The position numbers and the translations under genes were made by a program. This document shows positions 1 through 11,416 of a DNA stretch of 64,000 bases, piece after piece (position 1 is the stretch's first letter; each line of letters opens with the position of its first letter). The notes below the pieces were generated by a model. It was given only the letters and a program-made list of their open reading frames with translations. It made no database searches and had not been told where the DNA came from. Origin of the DNA: Diphasiastrum complanatum (Eukaryota; Streptophyta; Lycopodiopsida; Lycopodiales; Lycopodiaceae); NCBI GenBank assembly GCA_029204225.1, contig CM055106.1:38342036-38406035 (forward strand), in the 5' to 3' direction.

Positions 1-430
1 GAAAATTGGAGATGAAAGACTTGGAACAGCTACACTATTGCCTTGGTTTGAAACTGTGGAGGCTACGACACTCACTCTACCTCACGCCAAGTAAGCATGC
101 ATATATACAAAATGCTTCAAAAATTCAGTTTAATAGATACCAAGCATGTTGGAACTCCAGCAGAAATCAGACTATCTTTACATAATACAAATGGATAAAA
201 AGATGTTGATAAAACTATCTATAGGCAACTAGTTGGTAGTCTAATCTATGCTATCATAACCAAGCCCAACATAGCATGTAGCTTCAACATGGTAAGCCAA
301 CATCTGGAGAATCCAAATCAAGACCACCTAAAGGCAGCCAAGAGGATTCTTTCATATCTGAAAAATACAACCAATTATGGACTCAAATATGCTGAAAATA
401 GCAAGTTCAACTCAATAGGATTTGCACAAA
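1..430 (+). pseudogene. Ty1/Copia reverse transcriptase / RNase H fragment
   Basis: Reading plus with interruptions gives DTKHVGTPAEIRLSL, then DKTIYRQLVGSLIYAIITKP, NIACSFNMVSQHLENPNQDH and LKAAKRILSYLKNTTNYGLK. This is the standard Copia segment between reverse transcriptase and RNase H. It is cut by the window edge and by stops (TAA near 197). It probably lies in an intron of the YrdC-like gene, antisense to it. Confidence 0.8.
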
Positions 431-963
431 CCAAGCACATCAAAATACATTATCATTTTATATGAGAAAGTACAAGCAGGTAAAGTCTCATGGCAGCCAT
501 GAAGCTTGGTCTCGAAGCAATAAAGACATTGTCGTTTGGTCTTGGTGAAGGTCTCGAGAAGGAATATTTGACTCATCTTTTGACTATGTCTCAGCCTCAA
601 TGTCTGCTCTGGTGCATCTCCTTGAGAAAAAGAAGGTGATCTGGGTCTGGGAGTCCTAGTGTTCATACTAACACCTCCATGACATGCATCTCTACAGAGC
701 AGGAACATCTCACGCATCATCAAGGCCACACACCGAGGGTCTATGTATGAAATACGTGAACGTAGTGTGACTAGAGAATCACGGAAAAGACAATGGTAGT
801 GTCCCCTGATCTCATAATAAACAAGGCATCTAAATAGGAGATGCTCCTTTGACCCCACCTCCCCCAATGTGCATATCTGACAAAGCCTATCCATGTGAGG
901 AATTCCCTGAAAGGGGCCAATCTCCACATATAGCTGGTGTGAGGAAACTCGGAACTGTCCCAA
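412..963 (-). pseudogene. LINE ORF2 C-terminal fragment (Cys/His knuckle)
   Basis: The frame contains RLCQICTLGEVGSKEHLLFRCLVYYEIR, the CxxC...H..C block with E-H-x-L-x-x-C..Y..IR found at the end of many non-LTR retrotransposon ORF2 proteins. The remainder, toward 412, shows no recognisable domain. It is short, isolated and antisense to the Copia piece next to it. Confidence 0.5.
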
Positions 964-1385
964 TGTAGATCGGAGGCAATGTAAGAGTCCACTATCTAAG
1001 CAATGAGGTAAGATGGGACCCCAACAATAAATGTGTGTGTGTGTCTCTTTGATACTCAGACCATGATCTCAAACGAGAAGTGCATATCTTCTAGTATGGT
1101 GACAATATATTGATGTTACATCTAGGTCAATACCTGAACATACCAATAAAAGTTTCCTTGGCAAGATGACTGTTCGATTTGAGAGTCAACATAAATCTTC
1201 ATGAGTAGAAGTGGCTGCTAGGTTGAAAATACAAGAAAAAACATAAAGAGCTTGGTTTAAACATGTCTCAATTTTCAAATCAATCTCTTAAACCCTGGTC
1301 ATACTTGGACTGCTGTCAGATTTCTCATTGAAAATTAAGTTTTGACTAATGCTAACATGTGGAACTGATTCAGAGGGAATCTGAC
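964..1385. other. Intronic stretch without recognisable genes
   Basis: Presumed intron of the YrdC-like gene. I see only a short GT microsatellite near 1031-1043 and no coding signal on either strand. Confidence 0.5.
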
Positions 1386-1989
1386 CGCGCTGTAGTATAA
1401 CGGTCACCGGCCCAGGAAGCAGCTCCCTCAAAAGACCCTCAGGCAGATATGAGGTGGTTCCATAGCTTTTAATATCATCCACATCAGCAACACACACTGC
1501 CAATGGACTAGTAACATTGCGCCCTTTGATTGCATATATCCGCTGGATTGCTGTAGCAGAGCTGAAATGGGCACCACACACTAAACCCTGAACATCTAGA
1601 AAATCAGCATCTAAAAAAAGAAAAGCAAGTTTTTTTATAAACTTACAGGGGTCTGTTGCGTACCAAGCATCACATGCCAATCCATAAAGAGTGTCAGTAG
1701 GCAAGGCAATCACTTGGCCATTTCTGAGAGCAGATGCTGCCTCTATCGCATGGGCCTCCACAGCCGGTAGTACAACAGCCGTTGATTCAACCCCTTTGCA
1801 ACTATTTGAAAGCATAGTGTCAGCCCAATTGGGTGCAGAACTGGAATCACTTGAGAAAGCTTTTAGTTGGAATGTTTCAGAACGCATTGTCCTCAACCTC
1901 ACCACTGCAGCGCGCAAACAACAAGAGGGTAGAGGAGGAAATTTTGCAGCAGCTGAGCATATTGCTGTCCTCAACTGCTGGCATTGCAT
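1386..1989 (-). CDS. YrdC/Sua5-type L-threonylcarbamoyladenylate synthase, 5' part (partial gene)
   Basis: YrdC-domain enzymes make threonylcarbamoyl-AMP from threonine, bicarbonate and ATP for the t6A37 modification of ANN-decoding tRNAs. Exon 1 is 1664-1989 (108 codons plus 2 nt): a Cys/Ala/Arg-rich, acid-poor N-terminus of about 50 residues that looks like an organelle-targeting presequence, then NGQVIALPTDTLYGLACDA. A 102-nt intron (1562-1663; GTACGC..TTTCAG) joins in frame to exon 2 (about 1386-1561): CSATAIQRIYAIKGRN, TSPLAVCVADVDDIKSYG, LRELLPGPVTVILQRG. The KGR..SPLAV and LPGPVT motifs are family hallmarks. The exon 2 donor is probably CGCG|GTCAGA at 1385-1384. The expected downstream block (NPG..GVRVPD) is not between 1 and 1385, so the rest lies beyond the left edge after a transposon-containing intron, or the gene is truncated. 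Confidence 0.85.
1562..1663 (-). other. Stop-free 102-nt intron 1 of the YrdC-like gene
   Basis: GT..AG boundaries are required to join GLACDA to CSATAIQRIYAIKGR as in the family. The intron is a multiple of three and has no stop codon, so a naive reading frame runs through it and adds 34 foreign residues. Confidence 0.85.
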
Positions 1990-2250
1990 CCTAATTGACT
2001 GGGACTACCATCAATAACCTTATGCAGCCGAGTGAAAATTTGAGGAGAGAAAAGAGCCTAATGAGCTGTGTCTTCTCTTCTCTCAGGCATCCGGGATTTA
2101 ATAGCAAGTTAGGGTTAGGTTTAAGATTAAGTTTTGTGTGTGTCCAAAGAGGTTTCCATGAAAGCTTAATAGCAGGTTAGGGTTAAGGTTAGAATTAGGG
2201 CTGAATGAGGTGTTTTAGGTTTTGGGTGCTGCCCAAATCAATAATTTTAT
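1990..2250 (-). promoter_or_regulatory. Upstream region of the YrdC-like gene with telomere-like CCCTAA motifs
   Basis: Two diverged copies of a segment (about 2100-2131 and 2168-2200, both beginning AATAGCARGTTAGGGTTA) contain TTAGGG and AATTAGGG motifs. On the gene strand these read CCCTAA, resembling telo-boxes that are common in promoters of translation-related plant genes. The promoter role is inferred from position only. Confidence 0.35.
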
Positions 2251-4100
2251 TGATCCATTGGGATAAAAGGGTTTCTTAGAGTGACTCACATGAAGTGGCG
2301 AGAGCCCTCTACCCCGTGAAAGGGTTTGTCGAGGTGCCCTATTTGTGCCTTGTGCACGTTGCCTAGCATATTGAGTTGCACGAGAAACTCAATGGAATCT
2401 GGACCAATGGCACGAAAAAGATTCAAATGCCAATCGAGTTCCAGCCTTCCTACCTAACACTTAACAATCAAATTTGAAAGAGGAATGGTCCTTGCTCGTC
2501 ATCTCACTTGGCAATTCCTAAAAGTTGGGTGGCAAGATAAGGACATCACATGCAATGGAGTTGGCACTAGTCTCAAACAATCCTTAGACTGGGTTTGGAG
2601 AGCTAAAGGTAGATGCAGGCCTACAAATGCAGTCCCTCACCCTTTGTATGAAGTGCAAGGACAATGTGGTTCGAAGGTTTCAACATGTGAATTCAAGGCT
2701 TGCAGGAGGTTCTTGCAATCAATTGCAACATGCATTCAGCTCAAACCGATGGAGAAGCCTTGGCAATGATGAAGATATTATGTTTGCAACTCTCAAGTAG
2801 CCTCTACCCTTGGATGAAGGGGGGCATTGCACTCAAACTCATGATTGGATCTACGTTTTTCCTCCCAAACATGCCCTTTGGCGAGGCAGCTTGGGCCCCA
2901 CCCTCATCCAAGGTGATGGAGGCCTTGAGGGATGGGAATTGTGCCCTAGTCGTGCTCTCAAGGGCTCCATCACCTTTGGATGAATCTGCCATACTGCCAT
3001 ACAAGGAAACAATGCTCATCCCAAACACAAGATCAACCAACATTTGAGACACACTTATTGCTAGCAAGCTTAGAGGAAGCACCCCACTTGTGGTAATTAA
3101 TTTAAATTAGTGTGAACTAAAAGGGTGGATAGTTGTTACGTTGCCTACAATAGCATGATAATTTCTATTGTGAAGAAATGGAGCCAAAAGCTCACTTCCA
3201 ACATTTGGTCTAGAATAGAGGACCAGACATGCTATGACATAGCTTGCAACTAGCGTGGCACCAGGCAAGTTACATCGTAACATGTCGTTGATGTGGCACT
3301 TATGAAACTACTCTCTAAATATAGACCATGAACTTGATATGGAAATCTCTGTTGGAAGAAGGAAAGAATGCCTAGATAGTAAAGAACTGCATTCGATAGA
3401 TGCTACTATTGGGCTCTGTAGAATGATCCTTTCTTCAACGTATGGCTAGTGCGTCTATCAAATTTGAACAATAATATTGCGACAGTTGTTAAGTTCGATT
3501 CTACTTAATTTTAACTTTGAAATCATCATAATCTTTGAGATTGATTTTGTAGACAAACATAAATAGAGATAATATTGCTATGTAGGACTATTCGATAGCT
3601 CAAACAAAATTGTAAGAGAACATAATCAGATTACAGAAGAACAGAGAAGCATACATTTATTTTGAGGTAATATTGAATGCAATAAAACTGTATGATTAAT
3701 TCAGTAAGTAGCATGTACAAATCGGATGAATACCGAGCATAAGACAATGCGGATGCGACCTTGTCCTCTAAACTAGCTCTGAATCTCTGATCATCTCTAT
3801 GTGATGCACTTCTGCTAATTAGCAGCGCTTCAGCAATACTACTACTTCTAACTTGAGAAAATGATAAGCTATTTATAATAGTTACGAATGTCGCATGGGC
3901 TTATCCGATGACTGTTAAAGACAACTATTTGGTCGTTGATCGCAATTCGCACTTAGCCATATTGAGCTGTCACTTATTCAATTAAGTTACACAGTAATTA
4001 CTTGCTAACAATGGTTAAGGCAAGTCATTAGCTTCATGTGGTAACATGTGTTGGATTTCAATGCTCAGCCTTAAATCCTTTTGTTAATGAGCATCTTGAA
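2251..4100. other. Intergenic DNA, no supported gene
   Basis: Apart from the hairpin, I find only short open frames without family motifs. AT content rises after 3.4 kb. Confidence 0.5.
2904..2983. other. Near-perfect 26-bp hairpin (MITE-like or small-RNA-precursor-like)
   Basis: Arm 2904-2929 (TCATCCAAGGTGATGGAGG..) pairs with 2957-2983 (..CTCCATCACCTTTGGATGA) with one mismatch and one single-base bulge, separated by a 27-nt loop. The fold is visible directly. No gene model covers it, and open frames on both strands here look accidental. Confidence 0.6.
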
Positions 4101-4109
4101 AATCCGTTC

Positions 4110-4315
4110 AAAACAGAGATTTTTCCTACCCTGGGTCGGTTTGGATTTTTTTCGACCCTTCACTAAATTATGCGGGCTTGTTTGACCCTAGATCGGATCG
4201 GATTGGGTCTAAAAAAAATTAGACCCCGAAAAATTCAACCCTTAGTATATTTCTCGACCCAGTGTAAATTTTTTGATCCTTTGTATAAAATCTAACCCTA
4301 TGTACTTTTTGATAT
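4110..4315. repeat. GACCC/GGGTC-rich segment next to a Copia LTR
   Basis: About ten variants of CGACCC, GACCCT or their complements fall within about 200 bp, including a small hairpin GGGTCTAA..TTAGACCC around 4206-4226. Clustered short motifs in both orientations resemble subterminal repeats of DNA transposons, but no TIR pair was identified. Confidence 0.35.
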
Positions 4316-4737
4316 TGTTGGTCAGAAATCCGACCCAACGACTTCGCGTCGACAGTTCGCCTATTTTGTACATGTATTTACAGTTACAAGGCAATTGCAA
4401 TTAATATAGTAAGATAGCATTCAATGCGAGTTAGTTATAGATATTTTCAGTATCGAATCCTAGAATCTTCATCAAAAAACTTCTTCTGATATTCCAAGTC
4501 TAATAATTCATTAATCTGTGTCAACGTTATCATGCTCAACAAGCTGAAGTTATAACTTCATGCAATTGTACTCATTGTTGATAATAATCAGAGTACGATT
4601 TGTCCTACTGATGTTATTGGTCATTGATCATTTGTTTGAATCCATCATCTGAACTATTTTGCTGCTAACTATGGCGTTTTCAATCTACGCATCTAGCTCG
4701 CTCCCAGCTTCCGCACAAACCCAACTGATTTTTGACA
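4316..4737 (+). repeat. Copia 5' LTR
   Basis: Begins TGTTGGTC and ends TTTTGACA, directly followed by a tRNA-Met primer site. The right end is firm; the left end was chosen by the TGTTG../..ACA convention, because no partner LTR survives in the window. Confidence 0.6.
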
Positions 4738-4749
4738 TGGTATCAGAGC
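4738..4749 (+). other. Retroelement primer-binding site
   Basis: TGGTATCAGAGC, complementary to the 3' end of plant initiator tRNA-Met, directly after the LTR. Confidence 0.85.
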
Positions 4750-6089
4750 GGGGATCCAAGTAATATGCTTCTCATTGCAAATTATTAGTCTTGTTTCTAT
4801 CAAGACAACGAACTAGAAAGGGCGCAGCCAACAATATTCCAAAATTGTTGTTACTACCAACGATCTTGCTCAGCCATAATGGATCCGTCTTCTCTAATCG
4901 AAAGGCTTGATGGAGGGAACTATTATCTCTGGAAGTTCAAAACGAAAGTCATGCTATTAGCCAAGGAATTGTGGGACATTGTTGACAGCACAAAACTCAA
5001 GCCAGAGTGTGAAGTAGCTACTATCACCAAGTGGAGACTGAAAGATGGCAAAGCTTTTGCATGATCACTCTCAACATGAAAGACACCCAAATCAGTCACA
5101 TAAGAGCTGCTCAAACTGCTAAGAATGCATGGGACATCCTAGCGACCCTCTACGATATCAGAGACCTCAACTCCAAACTCCATTTGAGGAAGAAATATTT
5201 CTCTCTGAGAATGTTTGAAGCAGTAAGTGTTTCAAGTCATCTCAACACTTTCTAAAATCTGATGGAGCAAATGATTGCAACTGGCTCATAAATACAAGAC
5301 TCTAATGCTGTTATGACTCTATTATCGAGTCTGCCTGAAACCTATGAAAACTGGGTCATGGCAATTTCGATCTAGGAGCATCTAACTTTATCAAGAGTAA
5401 TCTCATTACATCTACAAGAAGAAATCAGAAGATCAGCTTCCTCCTCAAGCTCAAGATCGGATCCACAAGCACTATATTCAAAAAATCAGAAGTTCAGATT
5501 AAAAAAGAAGAGTAATATGCAGCCAGGTTCGAATTCTGGCTCTGGGTCAAATTTTGACTCGAGATCGAGTTCGAACTCTTCATCCTTCCAACCAAAGCAG
5601 AAACTATTCTACAGATATTGCAAAAAACTGGACATGAAATCAAGGATTGCAAAACTTTGAAATATAATAATGAAAAGAAGAAGCACATAGTGCTTCAACC
5701 AATTGACCCAGCAGCAAGAGGAAGATGAAGCAGCTTTTATGACCAAGGTCGGAGAACATTAGGATATCGATTCTTGGTATCTTGACTCTGGAGCAACACA
5801 ACGCATGACTCACCACAAAGACTGGTTCAAGGACTACGAATTATACACCCACTCTCGAGTTGTGCAACTTGGAGACAACTCATCTCACACAATCCAGGGT
5901 GAAGGAACAGATAGGGTTGAATTTCAGAAGGGTGAAGTCCCAAGTTGTTGTCCAATGTTCTCCACGTTCCAAATCTGACCAAGAATCTGCTCTGAGTTAG
6001 GAGAATCACTAAGTCAGGTCGGAGGGTCAAATTTGACACAAATGGCTGCACAATCTTTGACAAGGTTATGTCCTAGAAGGATTTTTCAT

Positions 6090-8900
6090 TTCCTTTGATA
6101 GGATCTTTACAACATGCTCATTAGGAGTACCTATACTCTTTCAATTTTCCATATGAAACTTTTTAAGCATAGAAAGAGTATATCTAGATTGACTAGTAAA
6201 TGCTTGATCTTGCCATAGATCTATTTCTAGGCCTAAGATGTAGTGAAGCTCACCTAGATCTTGCATCTTAAATTCACTACCTGGTGCACTTTTTATCTCA
6301 TCAACAAGTTTCATGCAACTTCCACTCAAGATAATATCATCTACACAAACGATGAGAATGAAAGATACATGTTTACAAACTTTATGTACAAAGAGGGATC
6401 ATATGCACTTATATTTAATCCAACCGAGAAAAGATATGAGTTTAGCCTTGCATACCAAGACCTTGGAGCCTATTTAAGCCCATACAAGCTTTTGAATAAG
6501 AGAAAAACCTTGGATTCTTCACCTTCTTTGATAAAGCCCTTAGGTTGCTCTATATAAATTTCTTTCTCAAGAAAGCATTGAGGAAGGCATTAGAAATTTC
6601 AAGTTGGTGCCATATTGATGATTATTGGTGGATCCTTTGATGAGTAGGCACTCTCACACGTGCCAAATCAGCTGAGTAAGCATCAGCTCTTGTGTATATA
6701 TGGTGGCTCATTTGGCCATAATTGACAAGAAAGCTAAATCTTGGTTTTGGTGCATTTCTTGAGTAATCTCTCCATTTGTCTTGTGATTTTATGCTTCTAA
6801 TGGTTTCTAAGCTTAGTGTACTTCATTATTTGCTGGTAGTCTGTACTTTGACAGGTTTTCACACGTGTGAAACTAGCAAGTACAAGTTTTGATCAATAAT
6901 GATTGTTCTTGTTAGATTTATTCATCTAGATTTGATCTAAATGCTATCTAATCTTGTGTAGATTGATAGGTTGATCTAATCTAACATCCAATCACACTTG
7001 TGGATCTGATTCAGATCTATTCTTGGTCCATTTTGCTGTACTTTCACACTCTCTCATAGATCTTCTTGGTGTAATTGCTTGAAGATCCTCCTCCTCAAGC
7101 CTTGACCCCACCACATCTTGAGTGGCATCAAGATTGATGAATCTCCATGAGTTAACTTGATCTCGGCCCCATCCAAGTTTATCTTTTGATTTTCATGGGA
7201 GATCCCATCACTACTTACAAGAATATTGTTAGTAGAGGGAACAAAGATTCTATATGCTTTCTTGGTTGATGAAAATCCAATCATCACTCCTTTGATAGAA
7301 ATAGGATCATCTTTTTTCCTAGTGTCTAAAGGCACATGCACAAAGTGAATACAACCAAAGATCCTAAGGCGATCTACCTTAGGCTTTTCCTTATACAACA
7401 TCTCATATGGTGATCTTCCTTCTAGAGCAAGATTTGGAACTCTATTACAAAGATAATTGGCACACGAAATTGCTTCTCCCCAAAAGTCTTTTGGAAGAGA
7501 TGCCTCTATTCTAAGTGCTTTTGCACATTCACATAGAGTTCTTATTTTTCTTTCAGCAACCTCATTTTGTTGGGGGGAATAAGCACAAGTAAACTCTCCT
7601 CTCACTCCCTCTTGCTCATAAAAGTCATTAAACTTGTTGGAGGTTTACTCTCCACCACCATCACATCTCAAAGCTTTCAAATTACAAGAGAATTGCTTTT
7701 CAGCTAAAGCTTTGAATTTAAGGAAGACATCAAACACCATAGACTTGGAAGGCAAGAGATACACCCAAGAAAATATTGTATGATCATCAATAAAAGTAAC
7801 AAAGCATGTAGCTCCTCCTTTGCTTTTGGAAGACGAAAAGTGAACATTCGAGTGCAGTAGCTCAAAAGGATGATGAGACTTTATGTTGGATCTTGGAAAA
7901 GGCCTCCTATGAGATTTGGCAAATAGCACAAGCTTCACAAGGTTGAAGCTCCTTTTCAATCCAATAGCCAGCATCACAAATGTTAGCACTCTCACTAGAA
8001 TCTACTTTGTACAACCTCCCAAATCTAGATCCACTAACAATCACTTCATCCTCTCTCTTGATTATACATGTGTCAACATCAAATTTGACATCTAAATCAA
8101 TGTCAACCATTGTCCAACACTAATGAGATTTTTTGTTAGCTTGGGTACATAAGAACATCATTGAGACACAAAGTTTTTGATGCTACACTCAATGGAATAC
8201 ATCATATTTCCTCAATCTTACACTCAACATCATTTGATGTATAGATTGACCCTTTAGTTTCCTCATAAGGCATGAGACTAGTGAAGGAATTTTTGGAACT
8301 TGACATAAGAAGTAGAAAAACTTGACATTATTCCTCCCTATCACTCTCATTACCCTCACTCTCTTTCTCATTAGTAAGGTTATCTTGCTTGAATTACTTT
8401 TTTTTCTTGAAGCAATTTGAGGGCCTTTCTTGCCTCAAAAAAAACACTTGATCTTCTTCTTCTTCCCACTAGATGTTGTAGCTTGAGAGGAATGGTCCTC
8501 ATCTCCATCTTTGTCTTTGTCTTTGTCCTTCTTGAAATTTTGTTGTCCTTTGCTCCCCCCCTTTGGCTTGTCCTTGGTGAATAGTGCTTTGTCCGGGCCA
8601 CCATCCTTCAATGAAAGTTTGTTGGTCCTCAATAACTTGTTCTCTTGACTACACTCTTCAACAATAATGACTCCTTGAAGTGCCTCCAAGCTCCTTTTTG
8701 ATTGCATAGGATTGGACAATATTGTCAAATTCATCTTTCAATCCATTAAGGATTACTTGCACTAACTCACTTTGATTAAGATGGTCTCATATTCATGCAA
8801 GCTCTCTATGAAGATCTTTCACTCTCATGACTCTCGTCACTCTTTTGATAGCTTTGAAAGACATCTCTCTTCAAAAAACTGTGTGTGGACTCAATCACTC
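6090..8900 (-). mobile_element. Degenerate Ty1/Copia element (gag-protease-integrase-RT relic)
   Basis: Reading minus from 8900 downward: Lys-rich gag/zinc-knuckle remnants (about 8400-8734), a GAG-pre-integrase piece (SGSRFGRLYKV, about 8050), integrase core (7645-7995: RRPFPRSNIKSHHPFELLHS, CFVTFIDDHTIFSWVYLLPS), integrase end (7054-7605: SPQQNEVAERKIRTL, FWGEAISCANYLCNRVP, RIFGCIHFVH), then RT (6560-6141: YIEQPKGF, CVDDIILSG, MQDLGELHYILGLEIDL). Frameshifts break it repeatedly, and the YVDD box reads CVDD. No LTRs were recognised. Confidence 0.85.
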
Positions 8901-10281
8901 ACACACTCATCATAGCTCGAGATCCAGTTGGACCACCCTCCTACCACCTCCTACAATGATTGGACCACTTACATGCCACCTCTGACATTGATTGGACCAT
9001 TTTGGTGCATCTCTTACTATGATTGGTCCAAATTGACAAATGAGATTATGAGGTGCAATGTGAGTAAGCAACTTACACTATCACGAGCTAATCCAAGTCT
9101 AAATTTGGCCTAATCACTTATTTACAAGTGTACAATGGGTGGCTTTTGCATAGAACCCCCAAAACTCAAGATAGATGTCTTTTACAATTCTCACAATCTA
9201 GCATCTTTATGAAGGATGAATCTAATTGAAAAAACTTGAGAATGTTGTGTTATGTCATCAATTTACTGTCATCTAGAACTAATCTCAACTCAACAATCTG
9301 TGTTGAATTGTCATCTAAGAATGATAAAAATAAAATGAAAAAGTATTAACATTGATCAAAATTCTATCTTGGATCCTGTGAACCTTTTGATACACATCAT
9401 CATCCTTATCTAGGATCCATCCTTACTCAAGCTATCAGCATGTTATAAAAGAATCCTATTTAGATCTAATAAATCTGCATCATCCATCTATGTTGACTGT
9501 AATATGACTACATAAACTCATATTCGTTGACATGTCATGCTTCCACATTACAATACATGGATTTTGAATAATCATTTTGAAAAGAAATATCTACAAGTTC
9601 AACCTTGTATATCATATGAAATTTTTCCATTCATATCATATTAAAATATAATCAGGCTTGAAGGATTTACTTTACCAGCAATATTGATAATTCGCTAGCC
9701 ACATTTTGTCGGGAGATGATCTCTAAAGGAAATTGTAGAAAATGTGGAACATCTTTGAATTGTGCTAAAAATATCAAGTAAAGAAAATATGGTGAAATGT
9801 TTGACCACCTCATGTGATTAGTTGTTGAGGGAAAACACAAAAATTATGATAATAAGTTATTCTTGAACTTTTTATTCTAATCAAATCACTTGAAGTCGTG
9901 ATTATGTCCTAAAATTTAATATTTCAAAATTTGAAAACTTGAAATTAATCTAAATTTTTTCTAATCAATAATTGTTCATGATCACATTTGTACATTAAAA
10001 ACAAATTTGGAAAGAAAAAAAAAAAAAAAAAGGGTGGGAGGACAAAGTTGCTTATGTTCTTTTTTCTCCTACATAATTGTAAATTTCAACAAAGTAAACC
10101 TTTTAAAAAAAAAAATTAATAGTATTTATGAATTTAATGTTCTAGCTTTTGGCATTTAGAAGGAAAATTCAACTTCTAAAAAAATCGGTGCCTAGGTCAT
10201 TTCTCTCTTTTTTGGGTCAATGTGTTTAATATCATGGTTATGCTTATCTATCTTTTTATGTTTTTGGGACCATGCTTATGG

Positions 10282-10560
10282 GAGTGCATAGGATAGATCT
10301 TGAGGTTTAAGGTCTCTAGTGTATTAGCATAATAGAATTGCTTGTGGTTTTTTCATGACATGATTGTAGATTAGATTATGGGATCTCATGTCGTAGCTTA
10401 AGTGTGTGGTGTGGTACTGTAGATGCACGGGGTAGAGCTTGAGGTTTAAGGTCTCTAGTGTATTAGCATTCTAGAATTGCTTGTGTTTTCACATGACATG
10501 ATTGTAGAATAGATTATGTGATCTCGTGTGGTAGCTTAAGTGTGTGGAATGAATGTGGTG
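10282..10560. repeat. 139-bp tandem duplication
   Basis: The segment beginning near GCATAGGATAGATCTTGAGG repeats with period 139 (CTTGAGGTTTAAGG at 10299 and 10438) and scattered substitutions. Confidence 0.85.
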
Positions 10561-11345
10561 TGGTAGAGAGAGTTAGTCTGAGCGTGGGAGAGAATGTGTG
10601 TGAACAGGAAATGAGTAAAATAAAGATTGTTGTTTTTAAAAGCAATGTATGCTTACACCTTGTTCTAGTTTTTTCTTGCTTAGTTTGTGGAGGCTCATTT
10701 GACATTGTATGATATTGTTGTTTGTGAATAATTGCAAAGTTTTGTAGCGGTGAACATTCTTCACCGCTCCTCATTGAACCAAGCCTGCCACTTGTGCTAC
10801 AATGACACCCAAGATATTGCCATAAAATAATCTTGATATATATATTGGTATTGTTGGGTAGCCAAATAGCTCATTTCTACTTCTTTGATATATTTCTTTG
10901 ACTTTTTGTAATAAATGCTTGTCAAGTTGCTTGTTTTCTCCTTGTTTTGAGTAGTTATAGAATGTTGTATTATTTTGTGAAAAGTGAAGACTACCAAACG
11001 TCACTCCTCAACAACTAGTCATTGTTTTGTAGAATGATTGCACATGTCACATCCATATTTTTACCTCCTGGATCATTCTACCCAAAAAAAAAGTTCTTTG
11101 AAAGCTATTATGAATTCACCAACAGCTCTAGTAGTCAAATAGAACAATAGATAGGCAACACAACAACTAAAATCATTAAAGTTTGGGTCTGTATCAACTC
11201 CACAAACACACATGAAGTCATTCTCCAACCCAAAAAAATAACACAAAAACCCAAAATCTAGTATCACCAGTTTGTCAATGAACTAGCCAATTGTTTTTCC
11301 AAGAGTCGTCATCTTTTGATCCACCTTCCCTTTGGACCAAGTACT

Positions 11346-11416
11346 TGGATGATTCTTTGATTTTGTCTCTTGTCAAGAACATGGATGATTCTTTGTTTTT
11401 GTCTCTTGTCAAGTAC
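11346..11416. repeat. 36-bp tandem duplication
   Basis: TGGATGATTCTTTG..TTGTCTCTTGTCAAG occurs at 11346 and 11382 with one or two differences. Confidence 0.8.

Larger units (their letters stand above)
4316..6090 (+). mobile_element. Truncated Ty1/Copia element: LTR, gag, protease start
   Basis: The gag begins at 4879 with MDPSSLIERLDGGNYYLWKF and continues with a frame change near 5060 through ITLNMKDTQISHIRAAQTAK and DLNSKLHLRKKYFSLR (UBN2-type gag). A damaged CCHC knuckle region lies near 5610 and the protease motif WYLDSGAT near 5778. Several stops and frameshifts make it inactive. It stops where the opposite-strand Copia begins; no integrase, RT or 3' LTR of this copy is present. Confidence 0.85.

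Noticed and set aside
1691-2017. Plus-strand frame of 108 codons
   Set aside because: Shadow of YrdC exon 1, which has clear family motifs on the minus strand.
2098-2215. Interstitial telomere array
   Set aside because: TTAGGG-like motifs are few and degenerate, and part of a two-copy duplication; not a telomeric tract.
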